Below are positions 6,972-13,709 of a stretch of DNA of 13,709 nucleotides, piece by piece; the first letter of the stretch is position 1, and every line of letters begins with the position of its first letter. Location: assembly GCA_945788595.1 (NCBI GenBank), contig CALZMS010000007.1, forward strand, positions 1 through 13,709, given 5' to 3'. Source of the DNA: an uncultured Lachnospiraceae bacterium. GTDB lineage: Bacteria > Bacillota > Clostridia > Lachnospirales > Lachnospiraceae. The notes beneath the pieces are model-generated. The model searched no databases, was not told the origin of the DNA, and was given only the letters and a program-made list of their open reading frames with translations. The position numbers were made by a program, and so were the translations under genes.

Positions 6972-7975
6972 AACAAAAAGACAACCATCAAGAACTACGC
7001 TTGTTTTTCAAAGAACAGACTCCTCTGCTTTTGTTTACTTTGCTGGGAATTATCGTTTTTTATTGTATATTCTGTCTTTACCAGCTAGAAATGGAAGCCT
7101 TTCTGTATGCTGCCGGCCTGTATCTGACGGCTCTGATCTTCTATCTGATCATCCGTTTTGTTCGCGATCAGCAAAGGCATCTGCAACGCAGACGTCAGCT
7201 TGCGTCAGTCGAGCTCCGCTGGAACGAACTTCCTTTACCCTGTTCTCTGGAAGCCGCTGATCTGCAGGCAATGATCCAGGATCTCGGTCTTCGGTGCCAT
7301 GAACTTTCCACACAGCTGCAGAACGCCCGACAGGAAAGTCTGGATTATTACACCACCTGGGTCCATCAGATCAAAACACCGATCTCCGTCATGCAGATGA
7401 TCCTGCAGTCCGAAGACACCGAGGAACACCGGGAGCTGTCTGCAGAGCTTTTTCGCATTGAGCAGTATGTGGAAATGGTGCTGACATACATTCGTCTCGG
7501 CAGCGACGACCATGATTTTGTCTTTCAGGAATGTGATCTCGATGCCCTGATCCGGCACTCCATTCGCAAATACGCACCCCAGTTTGTCCGCCGAAAAATA
7601 CGCCTCATCTACGAACCCGTGGCTATGACGGTGCTTACAGATGAAAAATGGCTGGCTTTTGTGCTGGAACAGCTGCTGTCCAATGCCATTAAATATACTC
7701 TGCAGGGCAGCGTAACCATCACTGTCACCCCGGATAAAAAGCTTTCTGTGGCAGATACCGGCATCGGTATTGCCCCGGAGGATCTGCCCCGCATTTTTGA
7801 AAAAGGATTTACAGGCTACAATGGACGGGCTGATAAAAAATCCACGGGACTGGGGCTGTATCTCTGCCGCCAGACGGCAGATAAGCTGGGGATCGGCATC
7901 AGTGCTGTTTCTAAGCCAGGCGAGGGATCTGTATTTACGCTGGATCTTTCCACGCGGCATTTGGAAGTGGAGTAA
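6968..7975 (+). CDS. Intramembrane-sensing histidine kinase (BceS-type)
   Basis: The 335-residue protein has two N-terminal membrane helices (about 18-38 and 44-64) joined by only a few residues, so there is no external sensor domain. This is the mark of kinases that take their signal from a partner BceAB transporter. The phospho-acceptor box is WVHQIKTPISVM with H133. The ATPase domain has the N box LLSNAIKYT (N239), G1 VADTGIGIAP (D263), EKGFTGYNGR, and G2 STGLGLYLCR. Length fits the family (about 330). Its start overlaps the regulator's stop (ATGA), and the transporter follows after 110 bases of regulatory DNA. Confidence 0.88.
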   Translation: MKQKDNHQELRLFFKEQTPLLLFTLLGIIVFYCIFCLYQLEMEAFLYAAGLYLTALIFYLIIRFVRDQQRHLQRRRQLASVELRWNELPLPCSLEAADLQAMIQDLGLRCHELSTQLQNARQESLDYYTTWVHQIKTPISVMQMILQSEDTEEHRELSAELFRIEQYVEMVLTYIRLGSDDHDFVFQECDLDALIRHSIRKYAPQFVRRKIRLIYEPVAMTVLTDEKWLAFVLEQLLSNAIKYTLQGSVTITVTPDKKLSVADTGIGIAPEDLPRIFEKGFTGYNGRADKKSTGLGLYLCRQTADKLGIGISAVSKPGEGSVFTLDLSTRHLEVE

Positions 7976-7980
7976 CCACC

Positions 7981-8016
7981 TTACAAAAATGTCACATCCA
8001 GAGGCCCAAATGTCAC
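7981..8016 (+). promoter_or_regulatory. BceR-type operator with a downstream extra half-site
   Basis: TTACA-AAAA-TGTCA (7981-7994) fits the inverted repeat TNACA-N4-TGTNA known for BceR-like regulators (published consensus TNACA-N4-TGTAA). A second AAATGTCAC (8008-8016) repeats the right half-site (7987-7995) exactly 21 bases on, two helical turns away. A main site plus a spaced extra half-site is a reported pattern for such promoters. The site starts 5 bases after the kinase stop codon, which suits control of the transporter genes by the regulator encoded just upstream. Confidence 0.65.
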
Positions 8017-8047
8017 CCGATTCGATGTCGGCACCTGGGCCTCTTTT
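8000..8047 (+). terminator. Hairpin between kinase and transporter genes
   Basis: AGAGGCCCA (8000-8008) pairs perfectly with TGGGCCTCT (8036-8044), and CCGA/TCGG (8017-8020, 8028-8031) forms an inner stem. It is followed by only a short T-run (TCTTTTG). It may partly stop read-through from the kinase gene and so insulate the transporter promoter. The extra operator half-site lies in its arm and loop. Confidence 0.5.
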
Positions 8048-8055
8048 GTTATGCT
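8026..8055 (+). promoter_or_regulatory. Weak, probably activator-dependent promoter of the transporter operon
   Basis: TGTCGG (8026-8031), an 18-base spacer and TATGCT (8050-8055) give a weak match to sigma-A sites, placed just downstream of the predicted regulator operator. The start would be near 8062, giving a short leader with AGGAGG (8071-8076) before the ATG at 8086. A poor -35 fits a promoter that needs the phosphorylated regulator. Confidence 0.4.
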
Positions 8056-8085
8056 GAAGACACATCAACAAGGAGGAGATATATT

Positions 8086-8850
8086 ATGACGATCTTAGAA
8101 GTACAAAGCCTGAAAAAAATATACACTACCCGCTTCGGCGGCAATCAGGTGCAGGCCCTCTCCCAGGTGTCCTTTTCCGTAGAACAGGGCGAATATGTGG
8201 CTATCATGGGTGAATCCGGCAGTGGAAAAACCACGTTGCTCAATATTCTGGCGGCTCTGGATAAGCCCACTGGTGGTCAGGTTCTGCTGGATGGAAAGCC
8301 CCTTTCCGCTATCAATGAAAAAGAGCTGGCTGCCTTTCGCCGCAAAAATCTGGGGTTCGTGTTCCAGGAATTCAATCTACTGGACACCTTTTCCGTCCGG
8401 GACAATATCCTGCTGCCGCTGGTTCTTGGCAACACCAGTGTAACCGAAATGGAAAAAAGGCTTGCACCGGTAGCCGAACAGTTGGGCATCGCCTCGCATT
8501 TAGATAAATACCCCTACGAAATATCCGGCGGGCAGAAACAGCGCACCGCAGTGGCCAGAGCCATCATCACAGAACCACGGCTGATTCTGGCGGATGAACC
8601 TACGGGCGCCCTGGATTCCAAATCCACCGATGACCTGCTGCAGGTATTTCAGCAGATCTACAGCATGGGGCAGACGATCCTGATGGTCACCCATTCCACC
8701 AAGGCGGCCAGCCATGCCAACCGCGTTCTTTTTATCAAAGATGGCGAGGTATTTCACCAGATCTACCGGGGCGGCTGCAATAATGAACAGATGTATCAGA
8801 AGATTGCAAATACACTGACGATACTGGCGACGGGTGGTGATCACAGATGA
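8086..8850 (+). CDS. ABC transporter ATPase, BceA-type (peptide-antibiotic resistance)
   Basis: The 254-residue protein is a complete nucleotide-binding domain. It has Walker [10 protein letters not shown] (42-50), the Q-loop at VFQEFNLLD (Q94), signature SGGQKQR (147-153), Walker B LILADEP (166-172) with its catalytic Glu, and the switch His in VTHSTKAAS. It is of the MacB/LolD-like class, whose Bce members energise removal of peptide antibiotics from lipid II-cycle intermediates and pass flux information to the kinase. AGGAGG lies 9 bases before the ATG. It overlaps the permease gene by 4 bases (ATGA). The C-terminal tail of about 25 residues after the usual end is normal for this group. 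Confidence 0.9.
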   Translation: MTILEVQSLKKIYTTRFGGNQVQALSQVSFSVEQGEYVAIMGESGSGKTTLLNILAALDKPTGGQVLLDGKPLSAINEKELAAFRRKNLGFVFQEFNLLDTFSVRDNILLPLVLGNTSVTEMEKRLAPVAEQLGIASHLDKYPYEISGGQKQRTAVARAIITEPRLILADEPTGALDSKSTDDLLQVFQQIYSMGQTILMVTHSTKAASHANRVLFIKDGEVFHQIYRGGCNNEQMYQKIANTLTILATGGDHR

Positions 8851-10889
8851 GACACGGATTTTACCTGAAAATGTCCCTCACCAACCTCCGGAAAAATGCC
8901 CGGCTATATCTGCCCCAGATGTTTACCGGAGCCGGACTCACGGCTGTCTTTTATATTCTGCTCACACTGGCTATGGATGAACGGCTGAAAAATGTGCGGG
9001 GCGGCAGCTATCTTCCCACCATCATGCCCATGGGCACTTTCGTAGTGGCTATCCTGTCCGTCATCCTGATTTTTTACACCAACAGCTTTCTGATGAAGCA
9101 GCGTAAACGGGAATTTGGTTTCTACAATGTGCTTGGTCTGGAAAAACGTCACGTGGGACGTATCCTTTTCTGGGAATCCACGCTGAGCACTCTGGCCTCC
9201 GTGATCTCTGGCCTGCTACTTGGTGTCCTGCTGTATAAGCTCTGTGCTCTGCTGATCTGTCGGATTCTGCAGGTGGACAGCGTGCTGGGATTTTATCATG
9301 TATCTGCGACCTCCATAGTGCCTTCCGCCCTCTTTTTTATCCTGGTGTATCTGGCGGCCTTTCTCTTTAACCGCATCCAGATCACCCGGCTGAATCCGCT
9401 GGAGCTTTTGCAGAGCACGCATACCGGTGAAAAAGAGCCGCGAATCAAATGGCTTTTGCTGATCATCGGTGTTCTGTCTCTGGGGGCCGGATATTATCTG
9501 GCAGTGACCACCGATAATCCGCTGAACGCTTTAAATCTGTTCTTTTTTGCGGCGCTGTTGGTCATTCTCGGCACCTACTGCCTGTTCGTCACCGGAAGCA
9601 TTGCACTGCTGAAATTTTTAAAGGGTCGGAAGTCCTTTTACTATCATCCGCGGCATATGATCTCCGTTTCCGGTCTGATGTACCGCATGAAACAGAATGC
9701 CATGGGTCTGGCTTCAATCTCTATTCTGGCCGCCATGGTGCTGGTCATGGTGTCCACCACCGCCAGTATGTACACAGGTGTCAAGGATACTCTGATCCGC
9801 AAGTATCCCCATGATTTCTATGTAAGCGCCTCTTATGATACGGAATCTGAACAAAACAGGGAAATTCCTTTTGAGGATCTTCGGGAAATCATATATCAGG
9901 CTGCTCGGCAGAATCATCTGGAAATTGCCGATGACTGTCAGGTGACCTATTTTGCCTGTGCTTTTAATAAAAAACAGGAAAATGAATTTAGCACTAATCA
10001 TTCAGAAAATATCACCCAGATCGTTCAGTGCTTTTTTGTAACCGCGAATGAATATGAGCGGCTGACCGGCACGGCAGTTTCTCTGGAAAAAGATCAGCTG
10101 GCAATCTGCTCTTCAGCCACAAAATCTGATATATTTGCTGTCGGAGATACGCTTACCATGGCCGGAAAAACTTTTTCCTGCGCACAGGAACTTACCTCCT
10201 TCCCTGTAAATATGAGTGCCTACTCTCTGGTGAACTGTTACGGCATTGTCGTCAGTGATGAGGATGTATTTAACGAAATATTTGATTTTCAGGAAAAAGC
10301 ATATAAGGATGCCGCCTCTCATGTAAACAAGCAGCTGGTCTTTGACTTCGCCGATGAAAAAGCCGTGGAGAAATCCTATGATAATTTTACTGATGCGATG
10401 TACGAGGGTATCCGTGATTACGTAGACAGCCAGCCGGAAAGTACCGGAGGTTATGGCACGGTCGTGGACAGTCTGTGGGATACCATGGAATATCTCTACG
10501 GTATGTATGGTACGCTTCTGTTTCTCGGCATCCTGCTTTCTCTGGTATTTCTATTTGCCACGGCACTGATTATCTACTACAAGCAGATCTCCGAAGGTTA
10601 CGAAGACGGGGAACGCTTCCAGATCATGCAGAAGGTCGGCATGAGCAGTGACGAAATACGGGGAACCATCCGAAGCCAGATTCTTATGGTGTTTTTCCTG
10701 CCCCTTATGGTAGCCGCTATGCATATGGCTTTTGCTTTTCCGATGCTGACAAAGCTGTTGAGGGTCCTGTTTCAGTCGGATGAACAGCTGTTTTTGCTCT
10801 GTACGGTGGCTTCGCTTGGGGTGTTTGCGATGATCTATGTGGCGATTTACGGGATGACGGCCAGGGTGTATTATCGGATTGTGAAGTGA
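8847..10889 (+). CDS. ABC transporter permease, BceB-type (FtsX-like)
   Basis: The 680-residue membrane protein has the 10-helix BceB plan. Helices are near 24-42, 62-82, 112-138, 157-174, 202-219, 230-250 and 287-305. A large outside domain follows (about 310-545), then three more helices near 550-573, 615-640 and 648-672. FtsX-like stretches occur in both halves (QRKREFGFYNVLGLEKRHVG at 85-104, GYEDGERFQIMQKVGMS after helix 8). The big outside domain between helices 7 and 8 is typical of permeases that both detect and remove peptide antibiotics and signal to an intramembrane-sensing kinase. Its sequence does not tell which antibiotic. It is the last gene of the unit, with a terminator 42 bases after the stop. 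Confidence 0.9.
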   Translation: MRHGFYLKMSLTNLRKNARLYLPQMFTGAGLTAVFYILLTLAMDERLKNVRGGSYLPTIMPMGTFVVAILSVILIFYTNSFLMKQRKREFGFYNVLGLEKRHVGRILFWESTLSTLASVISGLLLGVLLYKLCALLICRILQVDSVLGFYHVSATSIVPSALFFILVYLAAFLFNRIQITRLNPLELLQSTHTGEKEPRIKWLLLIIGVLSLGAGYYLAVTTDNPLNALNLFFFAALLVILGTYCLFVTGSIALLKFLKGRKSFYYHPRHMISVSGLMYRMKQNAMGLASISILAAMVLVMVSTTASMYTGVKDTLIRKYPHDFYVSASYDTESEQNREIPFEDLREIIYQAARQNHLEIADDCQVTYFACAFNKKQENEFSTNHSENITQIVQCFFVTANEYERLTGTAVSLEKDQLAICSSATKSDIFAVGDTLTMAGKTFSCAQELTSFPVNMSAYSLVNCYGIVVSDEDVFNEIFDFQEKAYKDAASHVNKQLVFDFADEKAVEKSYDNFTDAMYEGIRDYVDSQPESTGGYGTVVDSLWDTMEYLYGMYGTLLFLGILLSLVFLFATALIIYYKQISEGYEDGERFQIMQKVGMSSDEIRGTIRSQILMVFFLPLMVAAMHMAFAFPMLTKLLRVLFQSDEQLFLLCTVASLGVFAMIYVAIYGMTARVYYRIVK

Positions 10890-10930
10890 GTTTGCTTTTT
10901 ATTTATTGATTTTCATTTGCAGATTGTAAG

Positions 10931-10980
10931 ACTGATTCCAGAAATTTTCCTTTTTTGAAAAAGACTGGAATCAGTTTTTT
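10931..10980 (+). terminator. Strong terminator of the Bce-type operon
   Basis: ACTGATTCCAG (10931-10941) pairs perfectly with CTGGAATCAGT (10965-10975), and the hairpin ends in TTTTTT followed by GTTTTT. The loop of 23 bases can fold further (TTTTCC...GAAAAA). Confidence 0.9.
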
Positions 10981-11025
10981 GTTTTTAATATTATTTTGGG
11001 GAGTTCTCCTTCTTTTGTGTGGCAC

Positions 11026-11320
11026 TTGGATTTCTTCACTGACTTCTTTCACACTACATAAATTTCTATCTCTTTCTGTGCGGGGGATTGGATGTGCTTA
11101 CGTCTTTGCTAATATTACGTCCATTTTGAAGCATTTTATTGTGACTATTGGACTTTTTTCTTAGCTTCTTTTGCACTGCATCCACTCTTAGCACTTCATG
11201 TACGGGGAATTGGATGTTTTCGTGTCTTTGCTGGCATTACGTCCATTTTGAAGTATTTTCGTTATGTATATTGGATTTTTTTCTGCGTGTAGTTGACATC
11301 CATCCAATTCCTGCCGTATA
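11026..11320. repeat. Imperfect tandem repeat, about 122-base unit
   Basis: Units begin at the TTGG of 11026, 11148 and 11271, so spacing is 122 and 123 bases. Two full units and a partial third are seen. The best kept part is 11081-11131 against 11203-11253, about 42 of 51 identical, including ATTACGTCCATTTTGAAG. The first 50 bases of each unit are T-rich and more diverged. CATCCAATTCCTGCCGTA (11301-11318) is close to the reverse complement of 11201-11216, so the last unit also has an inverted relation to the second. No convincing gene lies in 10981-11356; short frames here lack ribosome sites. I do not recognise the repeat. Confidence 0.65.
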
Positions 11321-11337
11321 TTTATATTACACATGTA
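11293..11337 (+). promoter_or_regulatory. blaI-blaR1 promoter with BlaI operator
   Basis: TTGACA (11293-11298), an 18-base spacer and TATATT (11317-11322) form the promoter. TACA-CA-TGTA (11328-11337), inside ATTACACATGTAGG, matches the TACAnnTGTA dyad bound by BlaI/MecI repressors. It sits on the expected transcription start, about 20 bases before the blaI ATG, where a bound dimer would block RNA polymerase. This predicts self-repression of the pair. Confidence 0.75.
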
Positions 11338-11356
11338 GGATTTTGGAGGAACCACC

Positions 11357-11749
11357 ATGAAAAATCTGCCGCAGATTTCCGAAGCGGAATACGAAGTCAT
11401 GAAAATCGTCTGGGAAAATGCTCCTATCAGCACCAATGAGATTACCGAACGTCTGGTAAATGCCTCTTCCTGGAGTCCCAAGACGATCCAGACGTTGATC
11501 AAGCGCCTGGTCAACAAGGGAGCTCTGTCCTATGAAAAAGAAGGGCGAGTGTTTGTGTATACCCCGTTAGTGCAGGAAAAAGAGTACGTCGGCGAAAAAA
11601 GCCGTTCTTTTCTGAAGCAGTTTTACAAGGGCAATATCACCGCCATGGTGTCCGCTTTTCTGGAAGATGACGCGCTGTCAAAAGATGAGATTGATTCCCT
11701 TCGCGCTCTTCTCTCCCACGGACAGGCAGGTGATCATAACAATGAATGA
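11357..11749 (+). CDS. blaI: BlaI/MecI-family transcriptional repressor
   Basis: The 130-residue protein has the family's winged helix (ISEAEYEVMKIVWENAPIST, then WSPKTIQTLIKRLVNKGAL and the wing KEGRVFVYTP) and a C-terminal dimer helix region. Length is normal (about 125). Staphylococcal relatives are cut between Asn101 and Phe102 during induction. The matching bond here seems to be Ala100-Phe101 in VSAFLEDD. GGAGG lies 7 bases before the ATG. It overlaps blaR1 by 8 bases, so the two are made together. It should repress its own promoter and probably other genes with the same TACAnnTGTA site. In Firmicutes the pair can control genes other than beta-lactamase, and no target is visible in this window. 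Confidence 0.9.
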   Translation: MKNLPQISEAEYEVMKIVWENAPISTNEITERLVNASSWSPKTIQTLIKRLVNKGALSYEKEGRVFVYTPLVQEKEYVGEKSRSFLKQFYKGNITAMVSAFLEDDALSKDEIDSLRALLSHGQAGDHNNE

Positions 11750-13709
11750 ATTTATCCTTCGCTTTCTGATCAGCAATCTGGGCATTGGACTGGCTTTTGT
11801 CCTGCTGGTGCTGATCAAACATTTTCTGGCAGGTTTTCTGACAAGTCGAATGCAGTATAACCTTTGGTATCTGTTTTTCGGTCTGCTTTTTGTACCCTTT
11901 CTTCCGTTAAATTTTATCAAATCTGTAGATCTCACAGCATGGCTGTCCGGCCTATGGTCTGCTTCTGCTTTACACGAATCATCTACCGGTTTACTTCACA
12001 ATGTGTCTCAAAATATTCCCGAAACAATTTACGCTTTCGCAATTTCCGTTGCTCCCAATGCGCAGGCTCTGCCCTGGCAGAATATTGCGCTGGTTTTACT
12101 CGTAGTCTGGTGTGCAGGTCAACTTGTCTCGCTGCTGTTTTCTTTATTCTCTTTCTTTCGATTGGGTAAGATGAAAAAAACTGCACAACCCCTACATGAT
12201 AAAAAATTTCTTGATCTTTATCAAGAATGCCTGCAGAAGATAATTTCTCAGGAAAAGTCTGGTTTTCTCTATAAAATTCATCTATCTTTCAGGTACCTGG
12301 GAAATAGATTCACTCACAGCACGCTCTATTATCCAGGCATACCGATTTACACCACAGACATGATTTCTACCCCTGTCATCATCGGATTAGTGCGTCCCTG
12401 TATTTATTTACCCTCGTCACTGCTTGATGATTATGACAAAGAATCCCTACGTCATATGCTGCTTCATGAACTGCAGCATTACCGCCATCGGGATGCTCTG
12501 GGAAACTGTCTGGCACAGCTGACCAAATTCATCTACTGGTTCAATCCTTTTGTCAGAAATGCCATCCGGCGCATGCAAAATGACCGGGAGCTGTCCTGTG
12601 ATGCTGCTGTGCTGGATATGCTTTCTCCGGAAGAATATTCTTCTTACGGGGAAACGCTGCTTACTCTGGCCGAGAAAAATGCCCTCCGCACACCGGCTTT
12701 CGGTTCCGGCATCAGTCAGACGATGAAAAAGATGCAGAAAAGGATTTTGCAGATTTCCACATATCGCAAACCTTCTCCAAAGCAGAAGAAAAAAGCACTG
12801 ATGGTCTTTCTGGCTACGGCTGTATTGCTATTGTCAACGGCACCTTATGTATTTGCCTCGGGCCCAACCTCGATATCAAGCTTTTTTTCTGCATCTATAT
12901 CTTCCTCTGGGACTGGTTTCAGCTCTGCTTCCGGGTCTTCTTCCGGCCATGCTTCTGATAGTATGTTTTCCTGGAATATCAACCAGAAGTATGACTGGAA
13001 CCCGCACTCCGCGCAGGTAACGGAAACCGATTTATCCGGCATATTCCCGACAAAAGACGGCTGCTTTGTGCTGTACGATTTACAGGCAGTTGCATGGACA
13101 GTTTTCAATCGCAGCCAGTCTGTGAAACGTGTGTCCCCTGATTCTACCTTTAAGATCTACGACGCGCTCTTTGCTCTGGAAGAAAAAATCATCACGCCGC
13201 AAAATTCCTGGCTTGCCTGGGATCAGCAGACTTATCCCTTCGCCCAGTGGAATCAGGACCAGACTCTTACTTCGGCAATGCAGGCTTCTGTGAACTGGTA
13301 TTTTCATGAGCTTAATGCACAGATGGGTGCTTCTGTTCTCCAGAAGTACGTGCAGGACATTTCTTATGGTAATCAAGATCTGTCTGCCGATCTGTCTTCC
13401 TTCTGGCTGGAATCCTCTCTCAAGATTTCCGCCGTAGAACAGGTAGAGCTGCTGGTGCGCCTGTATCAGAATGATTTTGATTTTACGCTGGAAAATATGC
13501 GGGCTGTGCGGGATGCATTATGTATTTCCTCCTCTGCAGGCGTAACTCTCTATGGCAAAACGGGTACCGGACGTGTGGATGATAAGGATGTCAATGGATG
13601 GTTCGTGGGATGGATTGAAGCTGGCGAAAATACATACTTTTTTGCCGTCAATTTGCAGGATGAGCAGGACGCAACGGGAAGCAGGGCTTATACGGTGGCA
13701 TTGGATGTG
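11742..13709 (+). CDS. blaR1: BlaR1/MecR1-family beta-lactam sensor-transducer (cut at window end)
   Basis: The frame is open for 656 codons to the window edge without a stop. Membrane helices lie near 6-29, 39-60, 113-139 and 348-371. Between helices 3 and 4 is the M56 zinc-protease domain, with HELQH (242-246) followed by YRHRD. After helix 4 comes a Ser/Gly-rich linker (about 372-403), then a class-D-beta-lactamase-like sensor domain. This has STFK (S468 acylated by beta-lactam, K471), YGN (542-544), KTG (606-608) and WFVGW (620-624). Binding of drug outside activates the protease inside, leading to loss of BlaI. The ATG at 11742 is inside the blaI end and was chosen for the full first helix. 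Only the last few residues should be missing. It is longer than the staphylococcal protein (585), mainly through the linker. Confidence 0.88.
   Translation, partial: MNEFILRFLISNLGIGLAFVLLVLIKHFLAGFLTSRMQYNLWYLFFGLLFVPFLPLNFIKSVDLTAWLSGLWSASALHESSTGLLHNVSQNIPETIYAFAISVAPNAQALPWQNIALVLLVVWCAGQLVSLLFSLFSFFRLGKMKKTAQPLHDKKFLDLYQECLQKIISQEKSGFLYKIHLSFRYLGNRFTHSTLYYPGIPIYTTDMISTPVIIGLVRPCIYLPSSLLDDYDKESLRHMLLHELQHYRHRDALGNCLAQLTKFIYWFNPFVRNAIRRMQNDRELSCDAAVLDMLSPEEYSSYGETLLTLAEKNALRTPAFGSGISQTMKKMQKRILQISTYRKPSPKQKKKALMVFLATAVLLLSTAPYVFASGPTSISSFFSASISSSGTGFSSASGSSSGHASDSMFSWNINQKYDWNPHSAQVTETDLSGIFPTKDGCFVLYDLQAVAWTVFNRSQSVKRVSPDSTFKIYDALFALEEKIITPQNSWLAWDQQTYPFAQWNQDQTLTSAMQASVNWYFHELNAQMGASVLQKYVQDISYGNQDLSADLSSFWLESSLKISAVEQVELLVRLYQNDFDFTLENMRAVRDALCISSSAGVTLYGKTGTGRVDDKDVNGWFVGWIEAGENTYFFAVNLQDEQDATGSRAYTVALDV

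Noticed and set aside
7235..8071. Long minus-strand open frame (278 codons) opposite the histidine kinase
   Set aside because: It lies fully opposite a kinase gene with all catalytic boxes and has no family-like sequence, so it is a shadow of the plus-strand codon pattern.
11026..11320. CRISPR array
   Set aside because: The repeat unit is long (about 122 bases) and imperfect, with no short identical repeats separated by unique spacers, and no cas genes are present.
10955..11360. Two short hydrophobic plus-strand frames (10955-11164 and 11148-11360) across the tandem repeats
   Set aside because: The first starts at a TTG inside the terminator hairpin. Neither has a ribosome site. They look hydrophobic only because the DNA is T-rich.
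12845..13376. Minus-strand frames opposite blaR1 (12845-13108 and 13080-13376)
   Set aside because: They oppose the sensor domain, whose STFK, YGN and KTG motifs all lie in one continuous plus-strand frame.

Overview
The window (13,709 bases, moderate G+C) reads as chromosomal DNA of an anaerobic low-to-mid G+C Firmicute, most likely a Lachnospiraceae relative (Blautia/Ruminococcus/Dorea type). This is inferred from protein families and not from a marker gene. The supporting families are a SIR2-DUF1848 pair, an Rpn/PD-(D/E)XK 'transposase', an IS1182-type element, a rubrerythrin joined to an archaeal-type glutamate synthase domain next to PerR, and a Bce-type peptide-antibiotic module.

Left part (1-3371) is accessory and eroded. 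At the left edge a minus-strand gene seems to start at base 14 and run out of the window, behind a possible extended -10 promoter and a small hairpin. Next come two coupled gene remnants on the minus strand: the C-terminal end of a SIR2-like protein and the N-terminal end of a DUF1848 protein. A good sigma-A promoter (600-628) then drives an Rpn-family nuclease gene (794-1678). Its terminator abuts an IS1182-family insertion sequence (1714-3371) with recognisable terminal inverted repeats and an intact transposase frame.

Middle part (3408-6110, minus strand) is an oxidative-stress operon: perR, then two bases later a 701-residue multidomain redox protein. That protein carries a rubredoxin-like domain, a glutamate-synthase-type FMN/[3Fe-4S] domain, a second rubredoxin-like domain, a ferritin-like rubrerythrin domain and a C-terminal rubredoxin. 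Inside it, just before the rubrerythrin part, lies a strong in-frame Shine-Dalgarno plus ATG, so a free 218-residue rubrerythrin may also be made.

Right part (6259-13709, plus strand) is a cell-envelope stress block. A response regulator and an intramembrane-sensing histidine kinase overlap by 4 bases. They are followed by a BceA-type ATPase and a BceB-type permease, also overlapping by 4 bases. The gap between kinase and ATPase holds a BceR-type operator, a hairpin and a weak promoter. A strong terminator closes this unit. A 300-base stretch of imperfect tandem repeats of about 122 bases follows, and then a blaI-blaR1 pair with a BlaI operator on its promoter. BlaR1 is open to the window edge. 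It carries the zinc-protease HExxH and the class-D-like STFK / YGN / KTG sensor motifs. The effector (beta-lactamase or other target) is not in the window.
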